Shown here: positions 7,816 through 17,485 of the stretch, piece after piece | How positions within the stretch are numbered: position 1 is the first letter of the stretch | Layout: each line of letters starts with the position of its first letter | NCBI RefSeq assembly: GCF_009362735.1 | Contig: NZ_WHNP01000012.1 | Span: 25,308-89,307 of the forward strand | DNA length: 64,000 nucleotides | Origin: Paraburkholderia franconis | GTDB lineage: Bacteria > Pseudomonadota > Gammaproteobacteria > Burkholderiales > Burkholderiaceae | Reading direction: 5' to 3' | The notes under the pieces: generated by a model | What the model was told of the DNA's origin: nothing | Databases searched by the model: none | What the model saw: only the letters and a program-made list of their open reading frames with translations | Program-made: the position numbers and the translations under genes

Positions 7816-8610
7816 ATGCTGCTCGATTTCGACCGTCTAGGCTCGCTGCGCTGGATGCTGCTCGCCGTTGGCGCTGCCGTCGCACTCTTTCTTCTGCTGC
7901 CGATACTGTTCATCGTCGCGCTGTCGTTCGGCGATTCGCAGTGGCTCATCTTTCCGCCGCCGGGCTGGACGCTGGAGTGGTATCGCCAGCTGTTCACCGA
8001 CGCGGGCTGGCTCGACTCGCTGCTGACGAGCGCCAAGCTCGCGGTGATCGTCACGGTGCTGTCCGTGCTGATCGGCTTTCTCGCGTCGCTTGCACTCGTG
8101 CGCGGCAAGTTTCGCGGACGCAACGCGGTGCAGGCGTTCTTTCTCACGCCGATGGTGCTGCCCGTCGTCGTGCTCGCCGTCGCGCTGTATGCGTTCTTCC
8201 TGCGCATCGGACTGAACGGCACAATCACGGGCTTCGTGATCGGCCATCTGATCATCGCGTTGCCGTTCTCGATCATTTCGATCAGCAACTCGCTCGCGAG
8301 CTTCGACACAGCGCTCGAAGATGCCGCGATGGTTTGCGGTGCGTCGCCGCTCGAAGTGAAGCTGCGCGTCACGCTGCCCGCGATACGGCTAGGGCTCTTC
8401 GCTGCCGCGATCTTCTCATTCCTTGCGTCGTGGGATGAAGTCGTGGTGTCGATCTTCATGGCGAGCCCGACGCTGCAGACGCTGCCCGTGCGTATCTGGG
8501 CGACGCTGCGACAAGATTTGACGCCCGTCGTCGCGGCGGCGTCTTCGTTACTCGTCGGCTTGACGACTGTATTGATGCTGGCGGGCGCCGTGCTGCGCCG
8601 CGCGCGATAA
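7816..8610 (+). CDS. ABC transporter permease (PotC-like)
   Basis: A 264-residue second permease with about six membrane helices. The first spans about residues 12-38 (LLAVGAAVALFLLLPILFIVAL). The EAA loop is DAAMVCGASPLEVKLRVTLPAI. The ATG at 7816 follows GGGAGGA; upstream TTG codons fall inside the repeat element and are rejected. It forms the membrane channel with the preceding permease. The gene ends 14 bases before the ATPase gene. Confidence 0.92.
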   Translation: MLLDFDRLGSLRWMLLAVGAAVALFLLLPILFIVALSFGDSQWLIFPPPGWTLEWYRQLFTDAGWLDSLLTSAKLAVIVTVLSVLIGFLASLALVRGKFRGRNAVQAFFLTPMVLPVVVLAVALYAFFLRIGLNGTITGFVIGHLIIALPFSIISISNSLASFDTALEDAAMVCGASPLEVKLRVTLPAIRLGLFAAAIFSFLASWDEVVVSIFMASPTLQTLPVRIWATLRQDLTPVVAAASSLLVGLTTVLMLAGAVLRRAR

Positions 8611-8624
8611 CCGAGGTGAGAGAC

Positions 8625-9722
8625 ATGACTGCATTCCTGCAAATCCAGCGCCTGCGCAAAACGTACGACGATGTCGTCGCCATCGATCAGGTGTCGCTCG
8701 ATGTGCGCAAGGGCGAGTTCATGACCTTTCTCGGGCCGTCCGGCTCGGGCAAGAGCACGACGCTCTATATCGTCGCGGGCTTCCAGGAGCCGAGCGAAGG
8801 GCGCGTGCTGCTCGACGGCAAGCCGCTGCTTTCCGTCGCGCCGAACAAGCGCAATATCGGCATGGTGTTTCAGCGCTATACGCTGTTTCCGCATCTGACC
8901 GTGGGCGAGAACGTCGCGTTTCCGTTGCGCGTGCGCCGCCGTCCCGATGCGGAAGTGAAGGCGAAAGTCGACAAGATGCTCGCACTCGTGCATCTGTCCG
9001 AGTGCCGCGACCGGATGCCCGCGCAACTGTCGGGCGGACAGCAGCAGCGCGTCGCGATTGCGCGCGCGCTCGCCTACGATCCGCCCGTGCTGCTGATGGA
9101 CGAGCCGCTTTCCGCGCTCGATAAGAAGCTGCGTGAGGAAATCCAGCTTGAACTGCGCCGCATCCATCAGGAGACGGGCGTCACGATTCTCTATGTGACG
9201 CACGATCAGGAAGAGGCGCTGCGCCTGTCGGACCGCATCGCCGTGTTCAACAAGGGGCGCATCGAGCAGGTCGGCACGGGCGAGGAACTGTATGCGAACC
9301 CTGCGTCGCGCTTTGTCGCGAGCTTTATCGGCAATTCGAATTTCCTGCCGGTGCGCTTGAAGTCGAACAGCGATGGCGTGATGAACGGCGTGTTCCCGAA
9401 TGGCCATGAAGTAGCGTCGGGTGCGTTCAATCCCGCGCTGACGCCGGGCGACGACGGCACGCTGATGATTCGCCCCGAGCAGATGCGCATCCGCTCGCTG
9501 CACGAAACGCGCAGCGCAAGCAGTGCGGCGGCTCTGCCCGTTACCGTGCGCGACATCACGTATCTCGGCGATGCGATGCATTACGCCGTTGCGACGCCGT
9601 GGCAGCAGGAGATTTCGATTCGCATGCCGGCGGGGCATCGCCATGACAGCGGCCTCGCGATCGGCACGCAGGCGCTCGTCGATTGGGATGCGCGCGATGT
9701 GCGTCTATTTGCTCACGCGTGA
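8625..9722 (+). CDS. ABC transporter ATP-binding protein (PotA-like)
   Basis: A 365-residue importer ATPase. The Walker A motif GPSGSGKST is at about 37-45, the signature LSGGQ at 135-139, Walker B VLLMDEP at 155-161, followed by the D-loop SALD and the switch His in VTHDQEE. The C-terminal third is a TOBE domain, as in PotA, containing IRPEQMRI. The ATG at 8625 is preferred to a GTG at 8616 because GAGGTGAG precedes it. It energises the importer formed by the three preceding genes. Confidence 0.93.
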   Translation: MTAFLQIQRLRKTYDDVVAIDQVSLDVRKGEFMTFLGPSGSGKSTTLYIVAGFQEPSEGRVLLDGKPLLSVAPNKRNIGMVFQRYTLFPHLTVGENVAFPLRVRRRPDAEVKAKVDKMLALVHLSECRDRMPAQLSGGQQQRVAIARALAYDPPVLLMDEPLSALDKKLREEIQLELRRIHQETGVTILYVTHDQEEALRLSDRIAVFNKGRIEQVGTGEELYANPASRFVASFIGNSNFLPVRLKSNSDGVMNGVFPNGHEVASGAFNPALTPGDDGTLMIRPEQMRIRSLHETRSASSAAALPVTVRDITYLGDAMHYAVATPWQQEISIRMPAGHRHDSGLAIGTQALVDWDARDVRLFAHA

Positions 9723-9730
9723 CGGTTGCG

Positions 9731-10438
9731 ATGAGTGACGCGCTGCCTTCGCTGAGAGTCGAACGCCGCACGACGACGTTGCGCGAACTCGCGCTGGAGA
9801 AGATGCGCACTGCGATTCTCGACGCGCATTTTCATCCGGGCGAGCGGCTCGTCGAGCGCGCGCTATGCGAGGAACTCGGCGTGAGCCGGACGGTAGTGCG
9901 CGAAGTATTGCGGCACCTGGAGACGGAAGGACTGGTGGACTCGATACCGAACCAGGGGCCGATCGTCGCGATACTCGATCTCGACACCACAGCGGAGATC
10001 TACGAAATACGTGCGTTGCTTGAGGGCGAGGCCGCGATGGCCTGTGCAAGGCACGCCGAGGAAAGCACGCTTGCGGAACTCGCGGCTTGCATCGACAAGA
10101 TCCAGCACGCGTTCGATACGCAAGATCACCAAGCCGTGCGCGCATTCACGACGGCATTCTACGAGCGCATGTTCACTGGCGGGAGGAAGACGGTAGCGTG
10201 GGATATCGTGCAGTCGCTGACCGCGCGTATCAACAGGCTAAGAGCATTGACGATCGCATCCGACGATCGCGGGCGCCAGGCCGTTCAGGAAATGCGCCGG
10301 ATGCTGGCCGCCATTCGAGCGCGCGAGCCGATGGAGGCGCGCGAGGCCGCGATTGCGCACGTCGAAAGAGTGGCCGAGATCGCGCGTCATTTGCTGTGCG
10401 AGGGGCAGGAAAAAGCGTCATGGAGGCGCGCGGGATAA
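9731..10438 (+). CDS. GntR-family (FCD domain) transcriptional regulator
   Basis: A 235-residue regulator. A winged helix at about 12-78 contains LGVSRTVVREVLRHLETEGLV, and an all-alpha FCD effector domain at about 90-220 begins IYEIRALLEGEAAMACARHA. FCD domains bind a metal and a small organic acid. The gene starts 8 bases after the ATPase gene, so it is the last gene of the cluster and likely controls it. The GTATTCCAT motifs at 65-73 and 5650-5658 are candidate binding sites. It meets the chemoreceptor gene tail to tail. Confidence 0.9.
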   Translation: MSDALPSLRVERRTTTLRELALEKMRTAILDAHFHPGERLVERALCEELGVSRTVVREVLRHLETEGLVDSIPNQGPIVAILDLDTTAEIYEIRALLEGEAAMACARHAEESTLAELAACIDKIQHAFDTQDHQAVRAFTTAFYERMFTGGRKTVAWDIVQSLTARINRLRALTIASDDRGRQAVQEMRRMLAAIRAREPMEAREAAIAHVERVAEIARHLLCEGQEKASWRRAG

Positions 10439-10476
10439 CTCATGGCGAGAAGGCGCGTTCGACTGAAGCCCAGGCG

Positions 10477-12042
10477 TCAGGCGAACGCCTCTTCGCGAAG
10501 CCGGAACTGCGCCACTGCATCGTTGAGCCGCGCGCTCTGCTCCTCCAGCGAGAGCGCCACGGCCGCCGCCTCCTCGACGAGCGCGGCATTGCGCTGCATC
10601 GTCTGCTCCATTTGCGTGACCGTGGTGTTCACCTGTTCGATGCCCGAAGACTGCTCATCGGACGCGATGCTGATTTCACTCATGATCGTATTGACGCGCT
10701 CGACGGCGACGACGAGCTCGCCCATCGTCGAGCCCGCCAGCGCGACGAGGCCGCTGCCGTCGTCGACGCGCCGCGCCGAATCGCCGATCAGCTCCTTGAT
10801 TTCTTTCGCCGCCGACGCGCAGCGCTGCGCGAGTCCGCGAACCTCGGTCGCGACGACCGCGAAGCCGCGTCCCTGCTCGCCTGCGCGCGCGGCTTCGACG
10901 GCCGCGTTCAATGCGAGGATGTTCGTCTGGAACGCAATGCTCTCGATGACCCCGACGATGCCCGAGATTCGCGCGGAGCTCTCGGAGATCGCGGACATCG
11001 TTTCGACGACGCGCTGCATCGTCTCTCCGCCACGCGACGCAATGTCGGCGGCGCCCTCGACGTAGGTACGTGCATCGCGAGCGTTGTCCGCATTCTGGCG
11101 CACGGCAGCGGTCAACTGCTCCACGCTCGCTGCGGCCTGCTGTAGCGACACGGCCTGCTGCTCGGTGCGCGCGGACAGGTCGACGTTGCCGCTCGCAATC
11201 GCGCGAACGTCGCCGACGATCGTCTCGGTGCTCGAGCGCACCTGCATCACGGTGTCGACGAGGCCCGCCTGCATTTGCTTGAGCGCGTTCAGCAGATAGG
11301 CCATTTCGTTTTTGCGGGAAATAACGACAGTGCCCGTCAGGTCGCCTTTCGCGATCTTTTCGAAGTGATCGACGGCCAGATCGATCGGCTCGACGATCGC
11401 CTTCGCAAGCGCGCGCTGCGCAAAGATGCCGACGACGAGCGCGAGCGCGGCCACCGCGCTCATCGCCCAGACGACCTGGTGGAAACGCGTGGCGGCCGCG
11501 TCGTAGCGGGCCTTTTCGCGTGCGACCTGGAACGCTTCGAGCGCGCCAATCGCGTTCTGGTACGCAGCGAACAGCGCGGGTGGCGCGTCACGCTGCGTGC
11601 TGAGGAAATTGAACGCGTCGTCGTGGTCGAGTTGGGACAGCGCCTTCAGGAAGACCTGATCGAGCAGCGCCTGGCGGTTGTGCTGGAGCGTGTCGAAGAG
11701 CGTTTGCTCGTCGGCGTCGCGCTGGTGCAGGCGGGAGTAGGCCGCCAGTTCGTCGTTGCTCTGCGCGAGGAGTGTGTGGACTTGCGCGATCTCCTCTTTG
11801 GCAGGCTTGCCGGCACTGATGATCTGCGCGACGTCGCTCAGGCGCTCGCGCAGGACGAGCATGCGCTCGGAGCTTGTCTTCAGGTGCAGCAGCGAAGCGG
11901 TGTCGTCGCGGTACATCGCCTCTAGCGAAGCATTGCCCACGTAGAGGCCAGCGATGCACGCACCGACCACCAGCACGAGCAACACGGTATAGCCGGCGAT
12001 TGTCGCGACGAGTCCGCCGCGGATAGTCAGTTGTTTTCGCAC
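10477..12042 (-). CDS. Methyl-accepting chemotaxis protein
   Basis: A 521-residue transmembrane chemoreceptor. TM1 lies at about 10-35, then a periplasmic four-helix type sensor domain to about 190, TM2, a HAMP domain ([23 protein letters not shown]) and the cytoplasmic signalling hairpin with [20 protein letters not shown]. There is no C-terminal CheR-docking pentapeptide; it ends LREEAFA. The start is a GTG (12042) after an AGGGG site; the family usually begins MRKQLT-like exactly here. Its ligand may be a substrate imported by the neighbouring ABC system, which is only positional inference. Confidence 0.9.
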   Translation of the reverse strand: MRKQLTIRGGLVATIAGYTVLLVLVVGACIAGLYVGNASLEAMYRDDTASLLHLKTSSERMLVLRERLSDVAQIISAGKPAKEEIAQVHTLLAQSNDELAAYSRLHQRDADEQTLFDTLQHNRQALLDQVFLKALSQLDHDDAFNFLSTQRDAPPALFAAYQNAIGALEAFQVAREKARYDAAATRFHQVVWAMSAVAALALVVGIFAQRALAKAIVEPIDLAVDHFEKIAKGDLTGTVVISRKNEMAYLLNALKQMQAGLVDTVMQVRSSTETIVGDVRAIASGNVDLSARTEQQAVSLQQAAASVEQLTAAVRQNADNARDARTYVEGAADIASRGGETMQRVVETMSAISESSARISGIVGVIESIAFQTNILALNAAVEAARAGEQGRGFAVVATEVRGLAQRCASAAKEIKELIGDSARRVDDGSGLVALAGSTMGELVVAVERVNTIMSEISIASDEQSSGIEQVNTTVTQMEQTMQRNAALVEEAAAVALSLEEQSARLNDAVAQFRLREEAFA

Positions 12043-12284
12043 GAGGGGTCCCCTGGCCGGTGGCCGGGCGCGGCCAGCGGCGGATGTGGTTTCCGGATCG
12101 CGAAAGACGAGCGCTGTCTCGCAACGCGTGGCGATCCTGGGTTGCGAACGAATTAACGACCGGGTGGATGGAAAGGTTTTGCGTGCAGGCGACGCGGATA
12201 TGGCGGATTGCGACACACGTCGTATGGGACAAACCCAGAGCACTCAACTATCCTTACGCTTTCGACAGCGTCGGTGAAGGTGCC

Positions 12285-12761
12285 ATGACGAGAGACAACA
12301 AGTTGCGACAGGTCGCGGCCGAATTCGGATTCGATCCGGACGAGGAAATCAAGACGGGAGGAAAGTACAGGCCTGTTTTGATCGATGGAAACGCGGCCTA
12401 TATTGCTGGTCAGATTCCGCGAGTCGGAGACGTGGTGCGCTTCGTCGGCGTGGTGGGCGAATCGCTCTCGCTGGACGACGGGCGTCGCGCCGCGGGGACT
12501 TCGACGCTCCGTGCGCTGTCTCTGATCAAGAAGCATTGCGGAACGCTCGACGCGATATCGGCGGTGCCGCGCATCACCGTTTTCGTGCGAAGCGCACCGG
12601 ACTTCACGATGCAAAGCGAAGTCGCCGACGGCGCATCTGACGTCTTGTATGCGGTGCTTGGCGACGCGGGCATACACACTCGCACGTCTGTTGGCGTGTT
12701 GCAATTGCCAAAAGGCGCGTCGGTGGAAGTGGATTTTATTTTCAGCGTGCGGACTGTGTAG
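12285..12761 (+). CDS. RidA/YjgF-family protein
   Basis: A 158-residue Rid-superfamily protein with the expected order: AAYIAGQIPRVGD, the DGRRAAGTSTLRALSLIK helix, VFVRSAPDF, and the C-terminal TSVGVLQLPKGASVEVDFIF. The Arg before TSVGV, the position of the enamine-deaminase arginine, is retained. Canonical RidA is about 130 residues; this longer form suggests another Rid subgroup, so activity on 2-aminoacrylate is uncertain. It is divergent from the chemoreceptor across a 242-base gap and ends in a strong terminator. Confidence 0.85.
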   Translation: MTRDNKLRQVAAEFGFDPDEEIKTGGKYRPVLIDGNAAYIAGQIPRVGDVVRFVGVVGESLSLDDGRRAAGTSTLRALSLIKKHCGTLDAISAVPRITVFVRSAPDFTMQSEVADGASDVLYAVLGDAGIHTRTSVGVLQLPKGASVEVDFIFSVRTV

Positions 12762-12800
12762 CCAGTTCGACAGAGCCGTTCGCACGACATGGACTGCGCT

Positions 12801-12830
12801 AAAGCAGCCCTCCGGGGGCTGCTTTGTTCT
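12801..12830 (+). terminator. Rho-independent terminator
   Basis: A 10-bp perfect stem AAAGCAGCCC/GGGCTGCTTT with a 5-base loop and a T-rich tail, 40 bases after the RidA-like gene. The A-rich foot may let it also work on the opposite strand for the oxidoreductase gene ending at 12861. Confidence 0.85.
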
Positions 12831-12860
12831 CTCGCGTCTTTGCATCAAGACATGTATCCG

Positions 12861-15800
12861 TCATGCGCATGCAGTCGATTGTTCCGGCATCAGGTATTCG
12901 CGCAGCAAGCGCTCCTTCTTGTTCGCTGCCGCCCGAACGTTACGCTCTTTGACGTGACCGAACCCGCGTATGTCGTCGGGCAGGTTAGCCAGTTGCAGCG
13001 CCACAGGAAGACGTCTGGCATCGAGCGTCGCGCGGAACTCATCGACGAGCGCGATGTATTGGGCGATCAGCTGACGCTCACCGCGCCGCTCAGCGGTTCG
13101 TCCGAACACATCGAGCGCCGTGCCGCGAAGTCCCTTCATCCGTGCGAGCACGCGAAAGACGGGCAGTATCCACGGGCCGAAGCGCTTCTTCTGCAAGTGA
13201 CCATGCTCATCGCGCTTCGCGAGCAAAGGCGGCGCAAGATAAAAGCTCAGCTTGTAGTCGCGTCCCGGTACACCGTCGAACTGCTGACGCAGTTTCTCCA
13301 TATAAGCGGGATCGGCGTAAAGACGAGCGACTTCGTATTCATCCTTGTAGGCCATGAGCTTCGCGAGATTCACAGCAACCGCTCGCGTAAGCGGCAGTTT
13401 CGAGTTGCCGGCAATCTCCGTTTCCTTTGCCCGAATCCCGTCGATCACGCGGCGATAGCTTCGCGCATACGCTTCGTTCTGGTAGGCGGTCAGCAACGCT
13501 TCTCGCGCCGCAATCAGCGTGTCGAGCGATTCGGGCATCTGCACGACGATACGCTGAGGCGCAACAGCCGGCTTGATCATCGCCTGAACGGCGGCATTGC
13601 CGTGATGCGCGACATGGCGTCCCCAGTTGAACGCCTGCCGATTCTTCTCGACCGAAACCCCATTGAGTTCGATCGCGCGCAGAAGACTCGCCAGTTCCAG
13701 CGGCAGCCAGCCCTTCTGCCATGCAAAGCCGAGCAGCAGCGGATTGCTGTAGATCGTGTCGCCGAGCAGCGTGAGCGCAAGCGCGTTGGCGTCGATGAAC
13801 GCGCAGCCGTCTCCAATGCTCTCGCGTAGTTCGGCTTCCGTCTGCGTTCCCGGGAACGTCCACTTCGGGTTCTTGACGAAGTCCGCGGTCGGCGTCGCGC
13901 CGCTGTTGATCGCGGCGAACGTCACGCCATGCTGCGTGCGAGACACCACGTCGTTCGAAGCCGAAACAATAGCGTCGCAACCGATCACGAGCCGCGCTTC
14001 GCCTGTCGCAATACGCGTCGCGTGCAGCGCTTCGGGCGACGATGCGACCTGCACATGGCTGAGAACCGCGCCGCCTTTTTGCGCGAGACCGGCCATATCG
14101 AGCACGGTGACGCCTTTGCGTTCGATATGCGCCGCCATGCCGATCAATCCGCCAATCGTCACGACGCCCGTGCCGCCGACGCCCGTCACGAGAATGCCAT
14201 ACGGCCTCGCGAGCGCGGGCAACGATGGCAGCGGCAACGCATCGAAATCGGGCGTGCCGCTTGCCGTGTCGCCAGCGCGCGCGGCCTGAGGCTTGCGAAG
14301 CTGCGCGCCTTCAGCCGTCACGAAGCTCGGACAAAAACCCTTCACGCACGAAAAGTCCTTGTTGCATGACGACTGGTTGATCTTCCGCTTGGTGCCGAGC
14401 GGAGTATCGAGCGGCTCGACAGACAGGCAGTTGGACTGCACCGAGCAATCGCCGCACCCTTCGCAAACGGCATCGTTGATGAACGCGCGGCGCGCCGGAT
14501 CGGGGTATGTGCCGCGTTTGCGGCGGCGCCGCTTTTCGGTCGCGCAGGTCTGGTCATAGATCAGCACGGTCGTGCCGGGCATGTCGCGCAACGTGCGCTG
14601 AACGGAGTCCAACTGATCGCGGTGGTGAACGTCGACACCCGCGGGCAGCACGATGCCCGAGTGATACTTCTCCGGCTCGTCGGTGACGATGACGATCCGC
14701 TTCGCGCCTTCCGCGTGGACCTGATGCGCGATCTGCGGCACCGTGAGCACGCCGTCGACAGGTTGACCACCCGTCATCGCGACGGCATCGTTATAGAGGA
14801 TCTTGTACGTGACGTTCGCATTCGCCGCGATCGCCGCGCGGATCGCGAGCAGGCCCGAATGGAAGTAAGTGCCGTCGCCGAGATTGACGAATATGTGCTT
14901 GTCGCCGGAAAAGTGCATCTGTCCGAGCCACGCGACACCTTCGCCGCCCATCTGACTAAAGGTTTCCGTCTTGCGGTCCATCCACATCGACATGTAGTGG
15001 CAACCGATGCCCGCGAGCGCGCGCGAACCTTCGGGAACATTCGTCGATGTGTTGTGCGGGCAGCCGGAGCAGAACCACGGCTTTCGTTCGACAGACACGC
15101 GCGGCTTCGCGGCTTCGCGTTCTTTCGCTTCGATGATCGCAACGCGTGCGAGCATCCGCGCACGCACGTCCTCGGGCAAATTCGCGCGTGCAAGGCGGCG
15201 CGCAATGCCCTTGGCGATCAGCGCAGGCGAGAGCTCGTAATGCGCGGGCAGCAGCCAGTCGCCGCGCGGCACGGACCATTCGCCGCCTTCGTTGTCGCGC
15301 TCGTCGAACTTGCCGTAGATCTTCGGGCGAACATCCTCGCGCCAGTTATAAAGTTCTTCCTTCAACGCGTATTCGAGAATCTGGCGCTTTTCTTCGACGA
15401 CCAGGATCTCTTCGAGCCCCGTCGCGAATGCGCGCGCGTCCTGCGCGTCGAGCGGCCACACGCAACCCACTTTCAACAGACGCAAGCCGATCTGCGCACA
15501 CGTGTCGTCATCGAGGCCAAGGTCGCTCAGCGCCTGGCGTACATCGAGATAGGCCTTGCCCGCCGTGATGATGCCGAAGCGCGGCTTCGGCGAGTCGATG
15601 ACGACGCGGTTCAGCTTGTTCGCGCGCACGTAGGCGAGGGCGGCATACCATTTCTCGTCCAGCAGCCGGGCTTCCTGCGCGAGCGGCGCATCGGGCCACC
15701 GGATGTTGAGGCCGCCAGCAGGCATCGTGTAGTCGGTCGGCGTGACGATCTCGACGCGATCCGGATCGAGATCGATCGACGCGGTGGATTCGATCACGTC

Positions 15801-16463
15801 CGTCACGCACTTCATCGCGACCCACAAGCCCGAGTAGCGGCTCATCGCCCATCCGTGCAGGCCGTAGTCCAGATATTCCTGCACGTTCGCCGGATAGAGC
15901 ACGGGAATGCCTGCCGCGATGAACGCATGCTCGGACTGATGAGCGACGGAAGACGATTTGGCCGCGTGGTCGTCGCCTGCCAGCACGAGCACGCCGCCAC
16001 GCGCGTCGCTGCCTGCGGAATTGGCGTGCTTGAACACATCGCCCGTGCGGTCGACGCCCGGCCCCTTGCCATACCACATGCCGAACACGCCGTCGCGCGT
16101 CGCGCCCGGCCACAGGTTGATCTGTTGCGTGCCCCATACGGACGTCGCGGCCAGATCCTCGTTGACGCCAGGCTGAAAGACGATGTCGTTTGCCTGCAGA
16201 TGCTTTTTCGCTTTCCACAGCGACTGATCGAGCGCGCCGAGAGGCGAGCCGCGATAGCCCGAAATGAAGCCGGCCGTGTTCAGCCCCGCTTTCAGATCAC
16301 GAGCCTTCTGCAGCATCGGAAGACGCACGAGCGCCTGCGTGCCGCTGATATATACACGGCCTTTTTCAAGCGTGTACTTGTCGTCGAGCGTCACAGGCGT
16401 GGCAGGCGTTTCGATAGCCAGTTCGGATTGGTCAGACGTAGCGGCTAGATCGGGTGCATTCAT
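12861..16463 (-). CDS. Indolepyruvate ferredoxin oxidoreductase, fused subunits
   Basis: A 1200-residue single-chain enzyme combining the IorA- and IorB-like parts, as usual in proteobacteria. It oxidatively decarboxylates aryl-pyruvates to aryl-acetyl-CoA with ferredoxin as acceptor. The order seen is: pyruvate-oxidoreductase-type domain (about 60-480), SGCPHNTSTN cysteine segment, thiamine-diphosphate site GDGTYFHSG near 526, iron-sulfur motif CEGCGDC near 665, and gamma domain beginning ILVTGVGGTGVVTIGG near 756. The C-terminal domain follows. The ATG at 16463 lies after GGAG; an extension to 16544 is rejected. It is divergent from a LysR gene. Confidence 0.93.
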   Translation of the reverse strand: MNAPDLAATSDQSELAIETPATPVTLDDKYTLEKGRVYISGTQALVRLPMLQKARDLKAGLNTAGFISGYRGSPLGALDQSLWKAKKHLQANDIVFQPGVNEDLAATSVWGTQQINLWPGATRDGVFGMWYGKGPGVDRTGDVFKHANSAGSDARGGVLVLAGDDHAAKSSSVAHQSEHAFIAAGIPVLYPANVQEYLDYGLHGWAMSRYSGLWVAMKCVTDVIESTASIDLDPDRVEIVTPTDYTMPAGGLNIRWPDAPLAQEARLLDEKWYAALAYVRANKLNRVVIDSPKPRFGIITAGKAYLDVRQALSDLGLDDDTCAQIGLRLLKVGCVWPLDAQDARAFATGLEEILVVEEKRQILEYALKEELYNWREDVRPKIYGKFDERDNEGGEWSVPRGDWLLPAHYELSPALIAKGIARRLARANLPEDVRARMLARVAIIEAKEREAAKPRVSVERKPWFCSGCPHNTSTNVPEGSRALAGIGCHYMSMWMDRKTETFSQMGGEGVAWLGQMHFSGDKHIFVNLGDGTYFHSGLLAIRAAIAANANVTYKILYNDAVAMTGGQPVDGVLTVPQIAHQVHAEGAKRIVIVTDEPEKYHSGIVLPAGVDVHHRDQLDSVQRTLRDMPGTTVLIYDQTCATEKRRRRKRGTYPDPARRAFINDAVCEGCGDCSVQSNCLSVEPLDTPLGTKRKINQSSCNKDFSCVKGFCPSFVTAEGAQLRKPQAARAGDTASGTPDFDALPLPSLPALARPYGILVTGVGGTGVVTIGGLIGMAAHIERKGVTVLDMAGLAQKGGAVLSHVQVASSPEALHATRIATGEARLVIGCDAIVSASNDVVSRTQHGVTFAAINSGATPTADFVKNPKWTFPGTQTEAELRESIGDGCAFIDANALALTLLGDTIYSNPLLLGFAWQKGWLPLELASLLRAIELNGVSVEKNRQAFNWGRHVAHHGNAAVQAMIKPAVAPQRIVVQMPESLDTLIAAREALLTAYQNEAYARSYRRVIDGIRAKETEIAGNSKLPLTRAVAVNLAKLMAYKDEYEVARLYADPAYMEKLRQQFDGVPGRDYKLSFYLAPPLLAKRDEHGHLQKKRFGPWILPVFRVLARMKGLRGTALDVFGRTAERRGERQLIAQYIALVDEFRATLDARRLPVALQLANLPDDIRGFGHVKERNVRAAANKKERLLREYLMPEQSTACA

Positions 16464-16515
16464 GGGGGCTGTCTCCGGCGGAATCGTGGTTTTTCCGCCG
16501 AGTATAGAAAGCCGG

Positions 16516-16545
16516 ATTGCTATCGTAAAATCACAAATAGACAAT
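16516..16545. promoter_or_regulatory. Candidate LysR operator in divergent promoter
   Basis: An imperfect dyad, ATTGCTAT paired with ATAGACAAT around a 13-base A/T-rich centre, lies in the 101-base gap between the oxidoreductase and LysR genes. Position and symmetry fit a LysR-type binding site controlling both genes. No protein evidence is available. Confidence 0.45.
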
Positions 16546-16564
16546 TCTGGTATCCGAAAATCAG

Positions 16565-17470
16565 ATGGCGTTCGATCTCACACTCCGGCAATTGCGCTAC
16601 TTCGTGGCGGCGGCGCACACAGGCCAGTTCTCGATGGCGGCCGCCAACGAGCACGTGTCGCAATCGGCGATCACCAATGCTGTTCTCGCGCTGGAGAGTG
16701 GTCTCGGCACGCGCCTGTTCGAGCGGCTGCCGCAGGGCGTCGCGCTCACGCCGGATGGCCAGGACTTTTATAACCACGCGCGGCGCGTGCTGGACGCGGC
16801 GCGCGATGCCATCCACAAGCCGCCGTTCCGCTCGCACGACATGCGCGGCACCGTGCGGATCGCCGCGTCGTATACCGTGCTGGGCTACTTTCTGCCGGAA
16901 CTGCTCGCACGTTTTCGCGCGACCTATCCGTTGATCGACTTCGATCTGCGTGACATGGAGCGAGCGGATATCGAAAGTGCGGTACTCGCTGGCGAGATCG
17001 AGATCGGCGTGGTGCTGCTTTCGAATGTCGAGAACCTCAACCGCTTCGGCAACCAGGTGCTGATCCGCTCGCGGCGACAGCTATGGGTCGCGCCGACGCA
17101 CCCGCTCGCGCAACTCGATGCACCGTCGCTGAAGGACATTGCGGCGCATCCGTACATCCTGATTACAGTCGACGAAGGCGAGCAATCGACGCTGCGCTAC
17201 TGGAAGAAGAAACGCATCGAGCCGAATATCGCGTTTCGCACGAGTTCGATGGAAGCGCTGCGCGGACTGGTTGCACACGGCTTTGGTGTGACCGTCCTCT
17301 CGGATATGGTTTTCCGTCCGTGGTCGCTCGAGGGCAAGCGTATCGAAGCACGTCCGATTCTGGATGCCGTTCCGCAAATGGATGCAGGCATGATCTGGTT
17401 GAAGGGCGCGCGACTGAGTGGACCAGCAACTGCGCTACAGCAGTTTCTGATCCACGCATGCGGCGGTTGA
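16565..17470 (+). CDS. LysR-family transcriptional regulator
   Basis: A 301-residue LysR regulator. The N-terminal winged helix (about 5-64) contains LRQLRYFVAAAHTGQFSMAAANEHVSQSAITNAV, followed by a linker helix and a periplasmic-binding-protein-like effector domain from about residue 92 (MRGTVRIAASYTV). It is divergent from the indolepyruvate ferredoxin oxidoreductase gene across a 101-base region with a dyad. That is the classic layout for regulation of the neighbour. It converges with the MFS gene, 15 bases between stops. Confidence 0.92.
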   Translation: MAFDLTLRQLRYFVAAAHTGQFSMAAANEHVSQSAITNAVLALESGLGTRLFERLPQGVALTPDGQDFYNHARRVLDAARDAIHKPPFRSHDMRGTVRIAASYTVLGYFLPELLARFRATYPLIDFDLRDMERADIESAVLAGEIEIGVVLLSNVENLNRFGNQVLIRSRRQLWVAPTHPLAQLDAPSLKDIAAHPYILITVDEGEQSTLRYWKKKRIEPNIAFRTSSMEALRGLVAHGFGVTVLSDMVFRPWSLEGKRIEARPILDAVPQMDAGMIWLKGARLSGPATALQQFLIHACGG

Positions 17471-17485
17471 ACGGTGACGCGCCGC

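Noticed and set aside
14622-16448. Long plus-strand frame opposite the indolepyruvate oxidoreductase
   Set aside because: Same shadow effect; composition is Arg/His/Ala-rich without recognisable domains.
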